NCBI GenBank assembly: GCA_977006965.1
Contig: OZ345353.1
Location: 2,108,001-2,172,000, forward strand
Direction: 5' to 3'
Source of the DNA: Phymatolithon calcareum
Taxonomy: Eukaryota > Rhodophyta > Florideophyceae > Hapalidiales
DNA length: 64,000 nucleotides
This document shows positions 38,405 through 50,439 of the stretch, in pieces. Under the pieces are notes generated by a model, which had not been told where the DNA came from, made no database searches, and was given only the letters and a program-made list of their open reading frames with translations. The number at the start of each line of letters is the position of its first letter. Within the stretch, counting starts at the first letter, position 1. The position numbers were made by a program, and so were the translations under genes.

Positions 38405-41400
38405 TTACAAATTGTGTTGCGAACAGATAGTTCGGTGCGCTTTGGATAAAGTCATGTGTGGGAGGATTCCCGATACCATTGTGTTGTTCAATGTTTTGAA
38501 AACAACAGGATTGACTTTGGTGAGCGCGTCTGCTAGATTCTGAGATCCAGGTATCCACTGCATAACTGATATATCCCTAGCCTCAAATGAATCACGAAGA
38601 CGAGATACAGTAGGACGAAGACGATAATCACGACCCTCGTGTAACGTAGTGATCGTGGAGTGTAGACCATACGAATCGACGGTGAGAACTAGTGGAATTT
38701 GCTTGTGCGGAGATATGATGACCGACATGCATTCCACTAACAGAAGCGAGCAGTCGGCAGACTCTGCACCGGCAAGTATTTCGGCACCAACGGAGGAAAA
38801 CGATATCCGCGACTGCTTGCAACTGTGCCAATCGAGAACGTGGTACACAGAGCGGTCATGATGGGGAATGTATAATCCCGTGATAAATCCTGTTTGGCCG
38901 TAAGAGGATGTTCCAGTACTGGCATCAGAGAAGGAAAGAAGCGAGATTGACTGGAAAGATGAGTGGTCTAGGAGAGGAGTCGGTAGCGAATTATAGAGGA
39001 GGGCTGGCGAAAGCTGACGAAGTTGATGGAACGCAGAGTTTGCTTCCTTCAAGTGTTTGACACGAAGATTCCAAACATTCTGCTGGAGTTTGCTGGAAGC
39101 AATTGATGCTTGAGAAAGAACTCCATGGCCAATGTAGTTAACCTTCCCTGTGAGGCTTGGAAAAGACGTGAGCTCAGCGGGAGTGCATACATCTTCGTGC
39201 TGCTTTCGACGAGTGAGCGGAATATCCAATGGAGAAATTGTGCTCATGAGCTCGATCATGGAAACACGGACACTATAGTCGTCAGATTGCTCAATCAACA
39301 GTCCGTTGAACAGCAATTTGCGCTCTGCAACGAAGCGGCCAATTATAAAGCGCATTGAAATAGCGTCTTTTAATCTTTGAATTTCTGTTGGACTTCTGGC
39401 GAAGAGTAGATCGTCAACTGCCTTTGCAATGAGCAGGACAATTTTGGAGTGGTTCTATCTTAGAATAAACAGCTGCGGGACACCTGGAATGGTTTCCAAT
39501 CCATACTCGGACATCCAGTCGTCCACAGAGAGCTTCCAGAGACGTCCTGACTCGACAAGACCATAGGCAGGTTTGATGAGCTTCCAGACTTCATCAATAT
39601 AGTCTGATCAACGTTTTGGTGGGCGCCTGTATATATCGCGCTGAAGCGTTCCTGCTTGTAGATAGGCCCCAGAGATATCGATGGTTGCAAGCCTGAAATG
39701 CATAAGCGCAGCCAGAGAAAGGAGTATCCGTATTACAGAAAACTGTTCCGTGGAAGAGTCTTTCCGAAGCTCTTCCTTTTCCTTGTCGCGATTTCCGTGT
39801 GGAACGAGTCTGCATTTCAGCTTCAGCTTGCCTTGGATACCATCGTTCTTGATTTCGAAGAAGTGATGGGAGCTGATTATGTTGGATCCCCGTGGCACGT
39901 GTCGAATGTTTACAGGAATGAAGGCTCCTTTATCGACGTAGTTGCTCTTTTCTTTTGCAATTGCCTTATCGAGAATCCATCTCGGTGCGAACTGCAATTT
40001 AGTTTCTGAGACAGGAGAGAGTCCTATGATTTCTCTTATTCTGTGTAGTATCCGCTGTTGAGAAGATCCCAAAGAACAAGGAATTTCATTAGGACGTCTT
40101 GACGGATACTCTCCAATGTCTTTTGACTGATCGAAGGCGGTTGAAACAGTGCCGATATCCATGGAGGGGACATTCACCTTCTTATCAGACAAGGAAACGG
40201 AACTGAAGAAAGAGCAGGAAAGAGGATGCATGGACCATAGAGCGTGTTCCTCTTGAACAGAAGAGCTCTCGGAATCCCCAGTGTTATTTCTGGGAATTGA
40301 AATTGGGTCATTAATCTCTGGTACCGGATTTGGGTCATCATCGGGGCCAACGAAAGAAAATTCTCCGAGCTCAAGGACGTCGAGCTCGTGAAGAAGTGTG
40401 GAGGATGGAGCCAGACGAATGTCCTCGTATGCCACTTGGAATGGCCGACCCTTGAGCTTTGAAGTATTGCAGATGAGCGCAAAATACTTTTCTGCTTTAA
40501 GGACGAAACCAAGATGCCATTTTCCAAATTTTTTCTCTTTCTTGAAATAGTAAACCGGGGTCTTTGGCGTTAGGATGTGTTGGCCAACCGGATGAACGTT
40601 CTTTGTGGCTAAGAGCAAGATGAGAGCTCTGCGTGAAACCTGTTCGTGATGCGATGTGACTATTTTGTCGGTGAGCGCACTCTTTGGTAGACCACAGAGA
40701 GATGGAGTGTATCCTCTAGCGAGCTTAAAGCTGCTCAAGATCTTTCCACCATGAAGGACGTTTTTGAGGAAAGTAGCCCTTGAGAGATTCTCATAGTCTG
40801 ACTTGTAAATTCCTCGCACGCTGCGAAGATACTGTTCGTCTTTGATTAAACGCTGTACGAAGAGTCGGATGGTAGCGTTACCGGATTCGACGGAGCCAAT
40901 CTTGTTGTGCCGTCGTGCAGGTCTCGGATCAAATGAACAGTGATGGAATTTGCACATGGATCTAATAACCTCATTGTTAAACTCTGGATCTCCGGAAAAG
41001 GTTCGAGGTGGACCATACACATTGAACCAGTGTGCAATAACCATTTTTAACACATCGTCCATATCACGTGAAGACATGAGGACGGTAGCAGAAAAGCCAG
41101 TTGCAACGTCTTTCATGTGAAGAATGGGGAGGTTTCCAAGCTCTTGAACGTACATGAAGTCAAGCTGGAGGTGTTCATTGAAGGTAGCAAGGATCTTGCT
41201 TAAGGATACCTTTTTCGCATTTAGCGGACGTCCAGTCTGTTTGCAACTAGTGCACTTTGCATATGCGCACTCGAGTGCATTTTGAAGGATAGGAGTGTAA
41301 ATTCCAGCTCGTTTACATATCTCACGCATGTCCCGTGCAGTTAGGTGCGTGTAAACGTGGAGCTTCGTTGCGAAGTTTCGGGCGACTTTTGAGTCGGAAA

Positions 41401-41851
41401 TGCTCGGGTAGGATGAGGAAGTGGGAGATAGAAACGGAGCTTCCCTGTCCAGCAAAGCAGAAGAATAAAATGATTTGGTGGAGGTAAAGAATGACTTAAA
41501 TGCCTTCGATTGAGATGGAACAAGGTGCAAATAAGTTCGAATTGTGTTTTTGTCTCCTGAAGTATATGTAGGAAGAATCAAGCGGTGAGGAGACAGATTG
41601 AGAACATTGGACGGAATTTCGAGAAGATTTTGGTCCGCGAACAAATTGGATCGCGAAAGTATATGATTACCAAGAAGCAAAGGACCGTCACCTTTTGAGA
41701 GATAGAAAGGCAGATGGACATTTCGACCATTGAGATCTGTGGTATTGAGCTTCCATAAAGCTATGGTCAGCTTGGGATCACTGCCTTTCGGACCGTAGGC
41801 ATGGTAGAATGGAGCACAATCAAGAGGATGTAGAACAAGATCAATTCCCAT
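38405..41851 (-). pseudogene. copia 2 pol: protease, integrase, RT, RNase H
   Basis: The first block extends upstream of the Met at 41851 in the same frame to a protease-like VLDISCPRSVGG, where the usual D-[ST]-G is D-I-S. Integrase zinc region with AYAKCTSC, catalytic Asp in LQLDFMYV, Asp in TFSGDPEFNNE and Glu in GSVESGNATIR. An SH3-like segment follows at FGKWHLGFVLKAEK. RT: KLKCRLVPHGNRDKE and LATIDISGAYLQAG, then after the first stop WKLIKPAYGLVESG and, after the second stop, the catalytic AVDD. RNase H: LLSFSDASTG, VGAEILAGAES and WIPGSQNLADALTK. All motifs are present and only two point stops interrupt the frame. Confidence 0.9.
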
Positions 41852-41973
41852 AGCAATACAAAGGGCAGCAGCAGATTCGATTCCGCCGACACTACGCGGA
41901 CAACTGATGTCAAGGACTGGATTTGGATCCAGGAGGGATGGACTAACGTTGGATGAGGCTCCAACGCCAGATG

Positions 41974-43325
41974 TTAGGTATGTCTGTGCTTGGAAGGGTT
42001 GGAGCCCATTCGAAAATGCTGGTCTTGTTCAGAGCTTGATCGATCCTTTTTCTCAGCAGGATTATCGTACCCGCCTTGAGAGCGGATCTGCTTCGTGACA
42101 AATGATGATTGAGGACAAGAATCATGTCCACGTTTGTGCTTTGAGGAGCCACAGTCGTAGCAGAATGATGCAGAACCACTTGGTCCGACACGAGGAGGAC
42201 GTGTCGAGCGATTGTTTCGGCGCTTCCCAATACGCCCTTGCAATCGTGAGGGAAGTGAGGGTCTCTGCTGCGTGGATGTTTTGCGATTTTGAAGGCTAGA
42301 TTCGCGATTCTTGGGCTGCGAATTCTCTCTCGATGAAGAGTTAAACGCCAGTAGGGCCTTATTTACCCTCTGACCGATAAGATTTTCGATCTCTGCCGGG
42401 GTCATCGAAACGGATGGTTTCGGTGAGGAGGAAATGTTGCGCATGACTGCAACAGCGTCATCAAGATGAAGACGGCATCGGGTTCCGGAGCTGAAAAGCA
42501 TCTGATTGGCGGCCTTATCAGATGGCTTATTCAATTCTTTGATGTTTTTCGCAACAGACCCCAGATCGCTCACTAATTCGTTTAGTTTGGATCGAACGTG
42601 AACTGCTATGCGAGCTGCTTTCTGGAGGGTGTCCTTCTTATAGATCTTCAAGGATCGATCCTCCCGAAGCTCTTTAAGCTGACCTAAAATGTGGTCAACC
42701 TTCGAATGATCTGCAGGACTCAGGCGAAGAGAGGGATCACGTTCGTTCCGCTTGCGGGGCTCGGCGAACCCGATCAACTGAAGCTTAGCACTAGTTAGGG
42801 TATCCTCGCTCAGTGAAGCATTATTGAGCAATGTGATCGCCAGAACTTCCCAACTTGGGACGAGGCAGATGTCCCTGCGTGCAGTAGATGCTCAGCTGCA
42901 AGACCACGGAACCTGGAGACGAAGGTCTTAAGATCCTCTCCCTTACGACGACGGCAGTTTGTGACCGCATGGAAGGAAGCTATCAGTCTGGTGACGACTG
43001 CAATGGGTGGATCAACAGCAATTATGTTGACTATTTCCCTTACAGCTTCAATTTGGTCTTCCTGATCGAAATCTACAAGGCCATGAGAATGAGCCTCATC
43101 GACGATAGACTTCTGAGCCGTGGGCAGACCTCGATCGTATAGCTGACGAGCTAACGTTGCGAATACGGTCTGGTAGACGCGGTCTGTGCCCTTCTTTGCG
43201 GCTTCCGAGATGGTGGTCACCCATCTAGAAATCTCGCGACGCCAGACCTCCATGTCCTCGGTTGGACTGAACATGGGAGGGTCTGTCGGCGAATGACCTT
43301 TCGAGGAACCAGGCGCTGGGCCCAT
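41974..43325 (-). pseudogene. copia 2 gag in two overlapping frames
   Basis: The N-terminal frame 43325-42810 (171 codons) carries a retrotransposon gag-type helical core ending AAEHLLHAGTSASSQVGKFW. The C-terminal frame 42831-41974 (285 codons) starts inside its end and holds further helices and an Arg/Ser-rich region with a zinc-knuckle-like FCYDCGSSKHKRGHDSC. The 22-nt overlap between different frames could be a frameshift mutation or a programmed shift. The pol frame overlaps the gag end at about 41974. Confidence 0.75.
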
Positions 43326-43589
43326 AACTGTGGTAGGTAGTACGACGTGTACGTGCGGTAGCGAGCGCCTGTATCGGTAGGCTGTGTTGGAGTGGGGAGA
43401 GCGCGCGCGCAGATGGCAAAATGAAAGGGTACGAAAATACCCCCCAGACCCTCTGTCTCACTCTCCTGTCTGGGTTCCCCTTTTACTGCTTGGAAAATCC
43501 GGGAGATTACAAAGGGAGATGTGGAAGAATGTGATTGGGCATATAGTGACCAATGGCGAATAGGAGGATGCGGTGCTACACGTGTAGGC

Positions 43590-43803
43590 ATTATGATGCC
43601 ACAATTGTATTATATCTCTCTCTTATCATAGGGGACGCGTATTCACATAACACTACCGACATTGAAAATGTGAAGTACAGTATGCATACCCCTTGATTCG
43701 ATCATGCTGTTTCAGAATCTGCCTCATAAAACCATGTTTCAGTCCAAATTAATTGTATCCTTCTCTGTCTACATCCTTAAATGTATGGCTACGTATTCCC
43801 TTC
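43590..43803 (+). repeat. Repeat B fragment: promoter part of small-protein gene family
   Basis: Matches 56630-56835 and, inverted, 61010-61215 (shared GTGAAGTACAGTATGCATA, TTGATTCGATCA and CATAAAACCA blocks). It stops in the TATA/leader region, so it contains the upstream part of the small secreted protein gene but no ORF. Confidence 0.7.
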
Positions 43804-44205
43804 AGTTTACAGTGTAAGCAGAAAATTGTAAGCATCTGTAATCTGTAAGCAGCGGTTCTAGGGTTTGCCCTTGGTGTTCCTTCATGGTGTAAGTACGTAT
43901 CGAAACCTATAGAACTGTAATGATTGTAATGCTATTTGTAAGGGCTTGCTGTAAATGCAAGCTGTAATGACAATTTGAAGGGAGCTAGTCTTATAGGAAA
44001 TGGAGAGTACGATAGTGGCGTTGGACGCCACACCACAACCATATTCGGAGATATGATACAAAGAGAGCACCTGTTAATACGCATCTCATTGCAGTACGTG
44101 TTTCTGACGGCTCTCAGTTACTTACAGATCACTTCGCTGAGAGCCGTTGGTGCAAATTAAAAGGCAACAAACATACGACGAAATGATGGAAACCCAGTAA
44201 GTACA
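43804..44205. other. No gene, TGTAAGC-rich low complexity
   Basis: About 400 bp. The stretch 43810-43970 repeats TGTAAGC/CTGTAA words many times. No coding potential was seen. Confidence 0.5.
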
Positions 44206-44639
44206 GTCAGGAGTAGGAATGAGCATCGATATTTCGATATCAGCGAAATATCAGATATAACCGCATTTTTTTGCGATACCAGCGGATATCAGACTTTTTA
44301 CAAAATATTATTTATACTTAATCATAACATAAATTCAATAATATCGGTTCATAATCATAAATCTCTCTTCAGAGAGACGAAACGTATCACTTCATGAAAT
44401 TTATTTTGCACGATCATAGGTTTTACAGGTGCAGACCGAAAATTGGTGTTATTTTTGAGAAAATTGTGCAAAAGTAAATCCCAATATCATTGATATATCA
44501 GGAAAAAGTGAATATCAGCTCTCAAGCACTTATACTTGATATTTTTTCATACCTCTGATATTATATCAGAGATTAGGCCAAAATTTCAGAAGTGGTATCA
44601 GACTTCGGAATCTCGTTGATGCTCATCCCTAGTCAGTGG
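44206..44639. mobile_element. hAT-like MITE with diverged 8-bp TSD
   Basis: Element 44214-44631 (418 bp). The 14-bp TIR TAGG[A/G]ATGAGCATC is at both ends; the inside is AT-rich with repeated GATATC/ATATCAG words. Flanks GTCAGGAG (44206-44213) and GTCAGTGG (44632-44639) match at 6 of 8 positions, consistent with an aged 8-bp hAT duplication. No ORF. Confidence 0.65.
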
Positions 44640-44884
44640 AATGTTAGAAGGGTGTCGTTACATACACTATTCTTGGCTCGAACCTCGCGCTTTACCATAA
44701 CTTCACTAATAAAGTGACGAGTTTCTATAGGGCAGAAAATGTGCTGCGGCTTGCCTAAGAAAACTAATCGAGGCGGTTTTGGGGAGTAGACAAAGAGTTA
44801 GGTCACAAAGGTGCGAAGATTGAAAGTGTTCCTTGATGGATGGTGTTTTGGTTCAGCGTGCTTGAGTAATCTGGAGCGTCTTGC

Positions 44885-45355
44885 TTGACTGGAAGTAGCT
44901 TCATGAAGTCATCGAGCCTGGATGCGGAGGGTGTTGGCTATTGGTCCTCGAGCGTGGGTGCTGGCGTTGCGGAGTTTGTGTTCGGAGATCCCAGAAGTGA
45001 CCACGAGGCCAATTTAGTGGATAAGAAAACTCTTCAGCTAAGTATCGAGGGCGAGGCTCTTGATTCCACGCTGTTTTCAAGCCAGTTTTCATCAAAGAGA
45101 AATCCAAATACGAAAGTGGATGGTTACGGGTTTGTAATTGACATATCGGCTGATGACCTCGAGATCGCTCATACAGTTTCATACGATCTTTATTCTGTTT
45201 TCAAAATTTCACTGAACATGGCGAAACTGTCCAGTGAGACCAAAGTTGCAGAAGCGGACATTGATGTAGTATCGAAAGGAAAGTCGAAATCTCACATATT
45301 TCAATCAACCATCTTGTTCTTCCCAGTATATTTCTTCATCACTGACATGCCTTAG
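44885..45355 (+). CDS. Hypothetical protein, 156 codons
   Basis: Open frame with two possible Met starts (codons 1 and 7). Ser-rich N-terminus, then a mixed alpha/beta-looking segment (SIEGEALDSTLF, GYGFVIDISADDLEIAH) and a hydrophobic Phe/Ile-rich end that may be readthrough into an intron. No domain recognised. It lies beside TE remnants and may be an exon of a larger gene or chance. Confidence 0.3.
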   Translation: MTGSSFMKSSSLDAEGVGYWSSSVGAGVAEFVFGDPRSDHEANLVDKKTLQLSIEGEALDSTLFSSQFSSKRNPNTKVDGYGFVIDISADDLEIAHTVSYDLYSVFKISLNMAKLSSETKVAEADIDVVSKGKSKSHIFQSTILFFPVYFFITDMP

Positions 45356-45529
45356 TCATATTCAAAATGCCGTATTGGGACAAATTTCTAGTTTAATAAA
45401 TATGCAGCGTCGCCGTATAGACCGAGAAACAAGAAATATCGATTCTTGATGCCTGCAACAACTTCACACGTGTTAAATCCTTCCTCGTTCTTTGCTACCC
45501 CTTTCCAGCTACTTCAAGACAAACACTGA

Positions 45530-45697
45530 ATGCAGCTTCATGGCGAAGGGGAGCAAGTGACACTGTTTTCCGATATCGTCGTGTGCTTATATCTTAAGAA
45601 AATGCTTTTCAAGCCGCGAATGCTGCTCATTAAGAAGACACCCACTGATCTCGACGTTCCGTTAGCTAAGAAGATGGGAACAGATATTCTCATTTAA
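45530..45697 (+). CDS. Small ORF, 55 residues
   Basis: ATG at 45530 to TAA at 45695-45697. The product has a hydrophobic middle (VTLFSDIVVCLYL) and basic segments. It starts right after an in-frame stop. It could be a later exon of the 44885 ORF gene or chance; no family recognised. Confidence 0.2.
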   Translation: MQLHGEGEQVTLFSDIVVCLYLKKMLFKPRMLLIKKTPTDLDVPLAKKMGTDILI

Positions 45698-46689
45698 TGA
45701 TACACTTTTGTATATCTTGGAGTGAGTGAATCACATCGTAGGAAATTGTAAACAAAGCAAAAGAGGGCAGGTACCTGTACGTGAAGAACGTTCGTACCGG
45801 TCTCTTTATTGAGAATGAAAGCTTGAAGTTGATATCAGTGGAGGTACGTGAAGACAGAGGAGAATGCAACAGGTTGAATGTTGGTTATTCGTGCTGAGAG
45901 CACTTATGTCTGCAGATGAGGTAGGTTTGGATTTTTCTTTTACATACCTGGCAGCCATGTGGAGGTTTGTGATTGATAAAAGTTGCCCTATAGGAATCGT
46001 GCTCATATATTTTAATAAACAAATTCTGAAAAGGATATAGTTGATCGGATTTCTTCAGAGTGGGCAAGAAAATATAATACTAAAAAATAGCTCTACGTAC
46101 ACAAAGTCTTATATTTTTATTTTTACAATTTTGAAAATTTTAAATACAGGCACGTTACGGAACTTCAAAACACTTTGATGATTGTGATTCAGATCTAAAG
46201 TTATTATTTGATCGAGCCATCACAGCGGGAGGGACTATTGATGTCCTCGAAGCGAAAACATTACAGCTCATTGAAGATATATTTTTGAAGTATTGGCGTT
46301 TCAAAAATCACACGTGGAAGTCTTTGCGCACATAAGATGAGCATCAAAGAAATTCGACATGACAACAGCACGTGTGATTATTTGTTACATCATTGCTTCA
46401 TCTGTTTATTTTTTTGATGCTACCGAAAATCCCATAGGACAATATATACCATAAATAAAGTTATGGAATTCATACACTTGTCTATGTGCATGATATTGCT
46501 GATTACAGTTATGTCTGGTCCCTTATTGGGCATATTTGAATTTGTGTAATTTCGGCTGTGCGCGCCGGCGTCTTGCCCTGTCCACGCACTCCAGCTCGCA
46601 TCTAGATATTCATATTGTTCCTGTGGTGCTAACTTGAGACTACCGGGGATTAAGTGGGAATTCAGAAGTAAATTGACTCTAGTCTTGAT
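45698..46689. other. AT-rich region, no intact gene
   Basis: About 1 kb. After a possible acceptor at 46149 an open plus-strand segment to about 46336 encodes HFDDCDSDLKLLFDRAIT and LIEDIFLKYWRFKNHTWK; it could be an exon but has no recognised family. The rest is AT-rich. Confidence 0.35.
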
Positions 46690-46695
46690 TTCGCA

Positions 46696-46847
46696 TCTTC
46701 GTGTGGCTCACGAAGAGTTTCAACTCGTTCATTTCGATCGGCGGTAACGCCGATCATCTACAGTACTGGGTTAGAGACGTCCTAAACCATCCCACTCGTT
46801 GTCCAAGCAACGACTTGGCTCCGCTGTAAACACGTGGATGCGCCAAG
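46696..46847 (+). ncRNA. Candidate structured RNA: five consecutive hairpins
   Basis: Within 152 nt: TCTTCGTG/CACGAAGA with a 5-nt loop (46696-46716); GATCGGCG/CGCCGATC closed by a GTAA (GNRA) tetraloop (46736-46755); TGGGTTAG/CTAAACCA with one mismatch (46767-46789); TCGTTG/CAACGA with a 6-nt loop (46796-46813); CTTGGC/GCCAAG (46814-46847) with a weak inner CCGC/GTGG. The last two pack without overlap. No coding frame explains this. It does not match any RNA family I recognise, and its strand is not determined by the pairing. Confidence 0.35.
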
Positions 46848-47108
46848 TGGGCCCTTATGACGACAGAGGGGGAAAAAGTAGAAACTTGATGTTTCAAAAC
46901 CGTAATTAAAAATGTGCCCTGCGTTGTGTCAGGTTAATTATAAGCAAAGTGATGAAGCTCAATCTTTGCAGTGCTCTGACACAGCCGTCGTTCGACGACG
47001 GCCAATGGATTTGTGCCAGGACAGGTAGAGCTGTAAGCATCCCAGGCACAGTATAGGCGCTGCGGTGCCATGTCAAATGCCGAGGGGCTAGTGCGGGCGC
47101 TTTCGTGA

Positions 47109-48684
47109 TTAGCTGTCTAAATTGTAACAACGTGGCCGCAAGTGGTAGGTTATATTTCGCGAAAATAGATCATGCGAGAACTTCTGACAAGAGAAAGGAG
47201 ATGTTCCCTTCCTATGGTCTAGTAGAATATACTTCGCCATAGACCAAAGTCGCTCCACCTCAGCAACGGACCCCAGTATAAATTGGTTGTTAATGTATTC
47301 CTTCGATCCCTCGCTTCCGGTGTTCTTCTTCCGTTTCTTTAGTCTGTCGGCCATACTCATCGGTTCGTGCACATCAATCTCAGCATCTTGTTCTGTTCGT
47401 CTTTGTAATAGCCCCTTGCACCTCTCTTTCTCAACGCCTGACATGCTGTTCGTCTCCCCACGTTGGATTTTCACTACTCCTGACTCAAATGAAGCATCTT
47501 GCACGATTTGAGAAGTCGGAGAGACATAGTAATCACCGAACTGGCATTGAAACAATGCTGATTCCGGAATAGATTGGAGAGAATCAATTCCATCAAGTAA
47601 CTCATCCAAAGCCATACGTGCATCCGATAGTGTTAGACCCCTCTTTTGCAGCTCCATGGTCACCGTGTTGATGGTATTACATAAATTGCGGAGAATCGCC
47701 CCGTTTTTTAGTCTCATCCGGCAGTTTCTCATCACATTATGCGCACACTCGATAGTGGTCGATAACGTCCTGTCCTTCTCAATCATACGACGTACTTCCA
47801 ATGTAACTTGTGGCTAGCACAGCCCACGTTTGGAATCTCCATCAGTTTGGCAATCAGTTTGTTAACGCTGCAATTGTCGGCTATCAGGCAAGTAGTCCAT
47901 TCATGCACATCGATTTTGTAGACATCGTGCATAATGTCTTCAAAGAATCGAACATACGCTTCGGCAGTGAACTTGGTAACCTCTGACGTAGCCGCAGTAC
48001 CAGAATCATTAGCTGCTTCCGATGCTTCACTCATAGGTCTTACAGCGATGAGCGGTGCAACTGGAACCTCTTCTTCGACCAAATTGCCATTCACTAGAAC
48101 CTTGACCTTGCGGCAGTACGACGCAAACAAACCGACATAGTGGACCCCGTTATGAGTCCATTTGTCATGCATTAGAGCCCCAAGCGTCTGCTTCATCTCA
48201 TCCGAGTTTTTGCGCTCAACCAGCTCGACAATCGAGAAAAGCACCTTCTTGAAAGTATCATGGAAGAACGCAGCGTCATGCTTGGAGATGCACGAACTTC
48301 GCGGTCCTCTACAAATCCAATTGGTAGAGACTTGAAAATGATGAACCGAAGATAGCTATTCATCGCCTTTTCACGTTCCGTGAGATTCATCACCATGGAC
48401 GATTGAACTGTGAACGACGACCCGGATCTCAACTTCTCGGCAAGAACGGCTCGGTATATCTATAGCAAATGTTCTTCGCTTCCACCTCCAATGCAACGCT
48501 TGAGATGATTGTACGGGTTGCAGAACCCAGTACCCTTTCCGAAGAAAAACTGACTTCCTCCAGTACACTGATCACCTTTTGAGCAGAGATAGACGAAAAA
48601 TGGCACATTCCGTCGAGTTCGGCCTACCTGACGCGAGTGTATATCACAGGTTTGTTCTCGAATGAGCTTCATAAGCAGCTGCAA
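47109..48684 (-). pseudogene. Broken hAT-type transposase with internal deletion
   Basis: Same family as 53705-55478. Reading minus: a BED-like zinc region (YLCSKGDQC...NPYNHLKRC, 48460-48684), a middle part (48193-48432), then the catalytic region in 48244-47783 (ALMHDKWTHNGVHYVGLFASY; CLIADNCSVNKLIA; GCASHKL), then 47801-47109 with a C-terminal part ending in the hATC dimerisation region (FILGSVAEVERLWSMAKYILLDHR). At least three frame breaks, and a segment between GCASHKL and NTINTVTMELQKRG is shorter than in the other copy. Inactive. Confidence 0.75.
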
Positions 48685-48769
48685 GTTCTTTCGGCTTTGG
48701 TTTCGGTGAAGGTAGTGTCATCGTTAGTAGAGCGGAATGTGCTGGAACGTTGAACAAGGTCTGATAGGT

Positions 48770-49430
48770 GGGTTGGACTCGACTGTGAAGCGGAATGCGT
48801 GAGAATTTCGGAGAAGGCTGATAGGTTTCAAATCAAGAGTTCTAATTCTATCCCTTTTATACTTGAGATTGAACCATCGTTACTGCTGGACTCAAATCGA
48901 AGCTAAAGATATTCAAGCCATTGTTCTGTATCTGGATGTTAAATTGATCGATAGAGCTGAGTAGATGATAGCACATGAATAGGCCCATTGTTGAAACCGT
49001 TTGGAGTCCAACGGCTCAATCTCGTCTTTATTTAACATGGCAAGAAGCAGCCATGGCTCAAGTGTCATAGATGTTTTGATGGCATACAGAACGAACTCTG
49101 GGTATTACTAGAACAAAGACTACGTACTGAACATAAGGTGAGTACATTGATTTTTGCATCCGATTAATGTGCTCTGTCTAATGTTCATCTACGTCCTCTG
49201 GGTATCATTAGAACAAAGGCCACGTACTGAACATGAGGTGATACGTTGATTCCCTTAACATTCTGCTTTACTCGCCCCCCCCCCCATAACATTCCTCTGG
49301 TCCATTGTTCATCTACTACGATCCTCTGTATTAGGTGCGACCAATTCGAATTGCAATTCAGTTCGAATAACAAATTTGGGTGGAATTGGGAAAATTTGCA
49401 ATTAAATTGAGAGCAATGGAATTGGCGCAA
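48770..49430. other. No gene; 3' flank of the LINE
   Basis: AT-rich 660 bp including two imperfect copies of a CTCTGGGTATYACTAGAACAAAG block (about 49095 and 49197) and a run of C at 49267-49279. No ORF of note. Confidence 0.5.
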
Positions 49431-50439
49431 CCCCTGATTTTCGTATCGTAATTTTAATTAAAGTGGATTTATTGAGAGGATACCATGTGTCCCAACGTGA
49501 GGAAGTTGGCACAATTCTTAGCATTCTACACTACTGCACTCGAGATTCGGTTCCTTAATCAGATTTACTTAGTATAGACTCGATTGCTCGGGCCTCGTTG
49601 GTCTCCTCTGTGGGGGTCCATGTTGGCTTCCTCAGGATGCTCTTCAGTATTCTAACTGCCCATGCTCCCTGACTATCCATTTCTTCTATTAACCTCGAAG
49701 GATTTCTTGGAAACTGACCTACAAACTATCTTGCACAGATAATTCTGTGTCTGCTTTCTTTCATCCTCATTGCTTGATGCGGTAGTCCATTCTTGTAAAA
49801 GTTAATTTTCCTAGCTCGGCGTTCTTCTTGTTGTTCCCAGGCTAGTCGGAGGGCACTCCTGTCTTGGATAGCGGTCGGCGTGCTCGACTTTCGCATGCGG
49901 TCCAGCGTCTAGAGTTCCAGCTCTGCCCCAGCGTTGCGTGTCTCCTCCACAACCTTCCGAAGTTTTCGCGTTAACTTCGAGAGAAGGTGCTGTCAGCGGA
50001 ACTCCCATGGTTCTATTTGGCATAGCTTCATTAGCCCTGCCCACTTTCCAAGCAGTATCGTTGTGATGTCCATTTGGACTTTCACTGCTGCTCTCGGTAC
50101 TCGGATTGTGTCGGGAGTTAGATGCGCGGCGTACTCATATACCGGCCGAATGAATGTTTCTAAAAGCCCGATGCATTTTCTGTGCTGTGTCCTTTCCTTG
50201 TCATGTCTAGAGTGCTCATGAGCCGCACTTTTACGCCAGCCCTTTTGAACCGCTCCAGGAGTCTGTCGTCACGAATTCCGTTCTCGTCAATTGTCCTACC
50301 GACATATTCTGCAGTGCGTCTTATTTGAACTTCCTCGTTCGCAAGAAGAAACGGTTCTCTTATCTTTCGACCTGAGAGTATGACGGAGCACTTTCCGGAT
50401 GACCCAGTCATTCGATAGACTTGCGCCCATTAGGAGCAT

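Larger units (their letters stand above)
38405..43325 (-). mobile_element. Ty1/copia LTR retrotransposon 2, younger, LTRs not seen
   Basis: Minus-strand copia element with gag (43325-41974) and pol (41851-38405). Pol is in a single frame from about 41910 to 38405 apart from two stop codons (TGA at 39608-39610, TAG at 39455-39457), so it is much better preserved than copia 1. No LTR pair was recognised between about 37.0-38.4 kb and 43.3-44.2 kb; the 3' end may have been lost by recombination. Confidence 0.88.

Noticed and set aside
46696-46847. Known RNA family (U-snRNA, SRP, RNase P/MRP, hammerhead)
   Set aside because: None of the conserved sequence boxes of these RNAs were found; only the hairpin density is notable.
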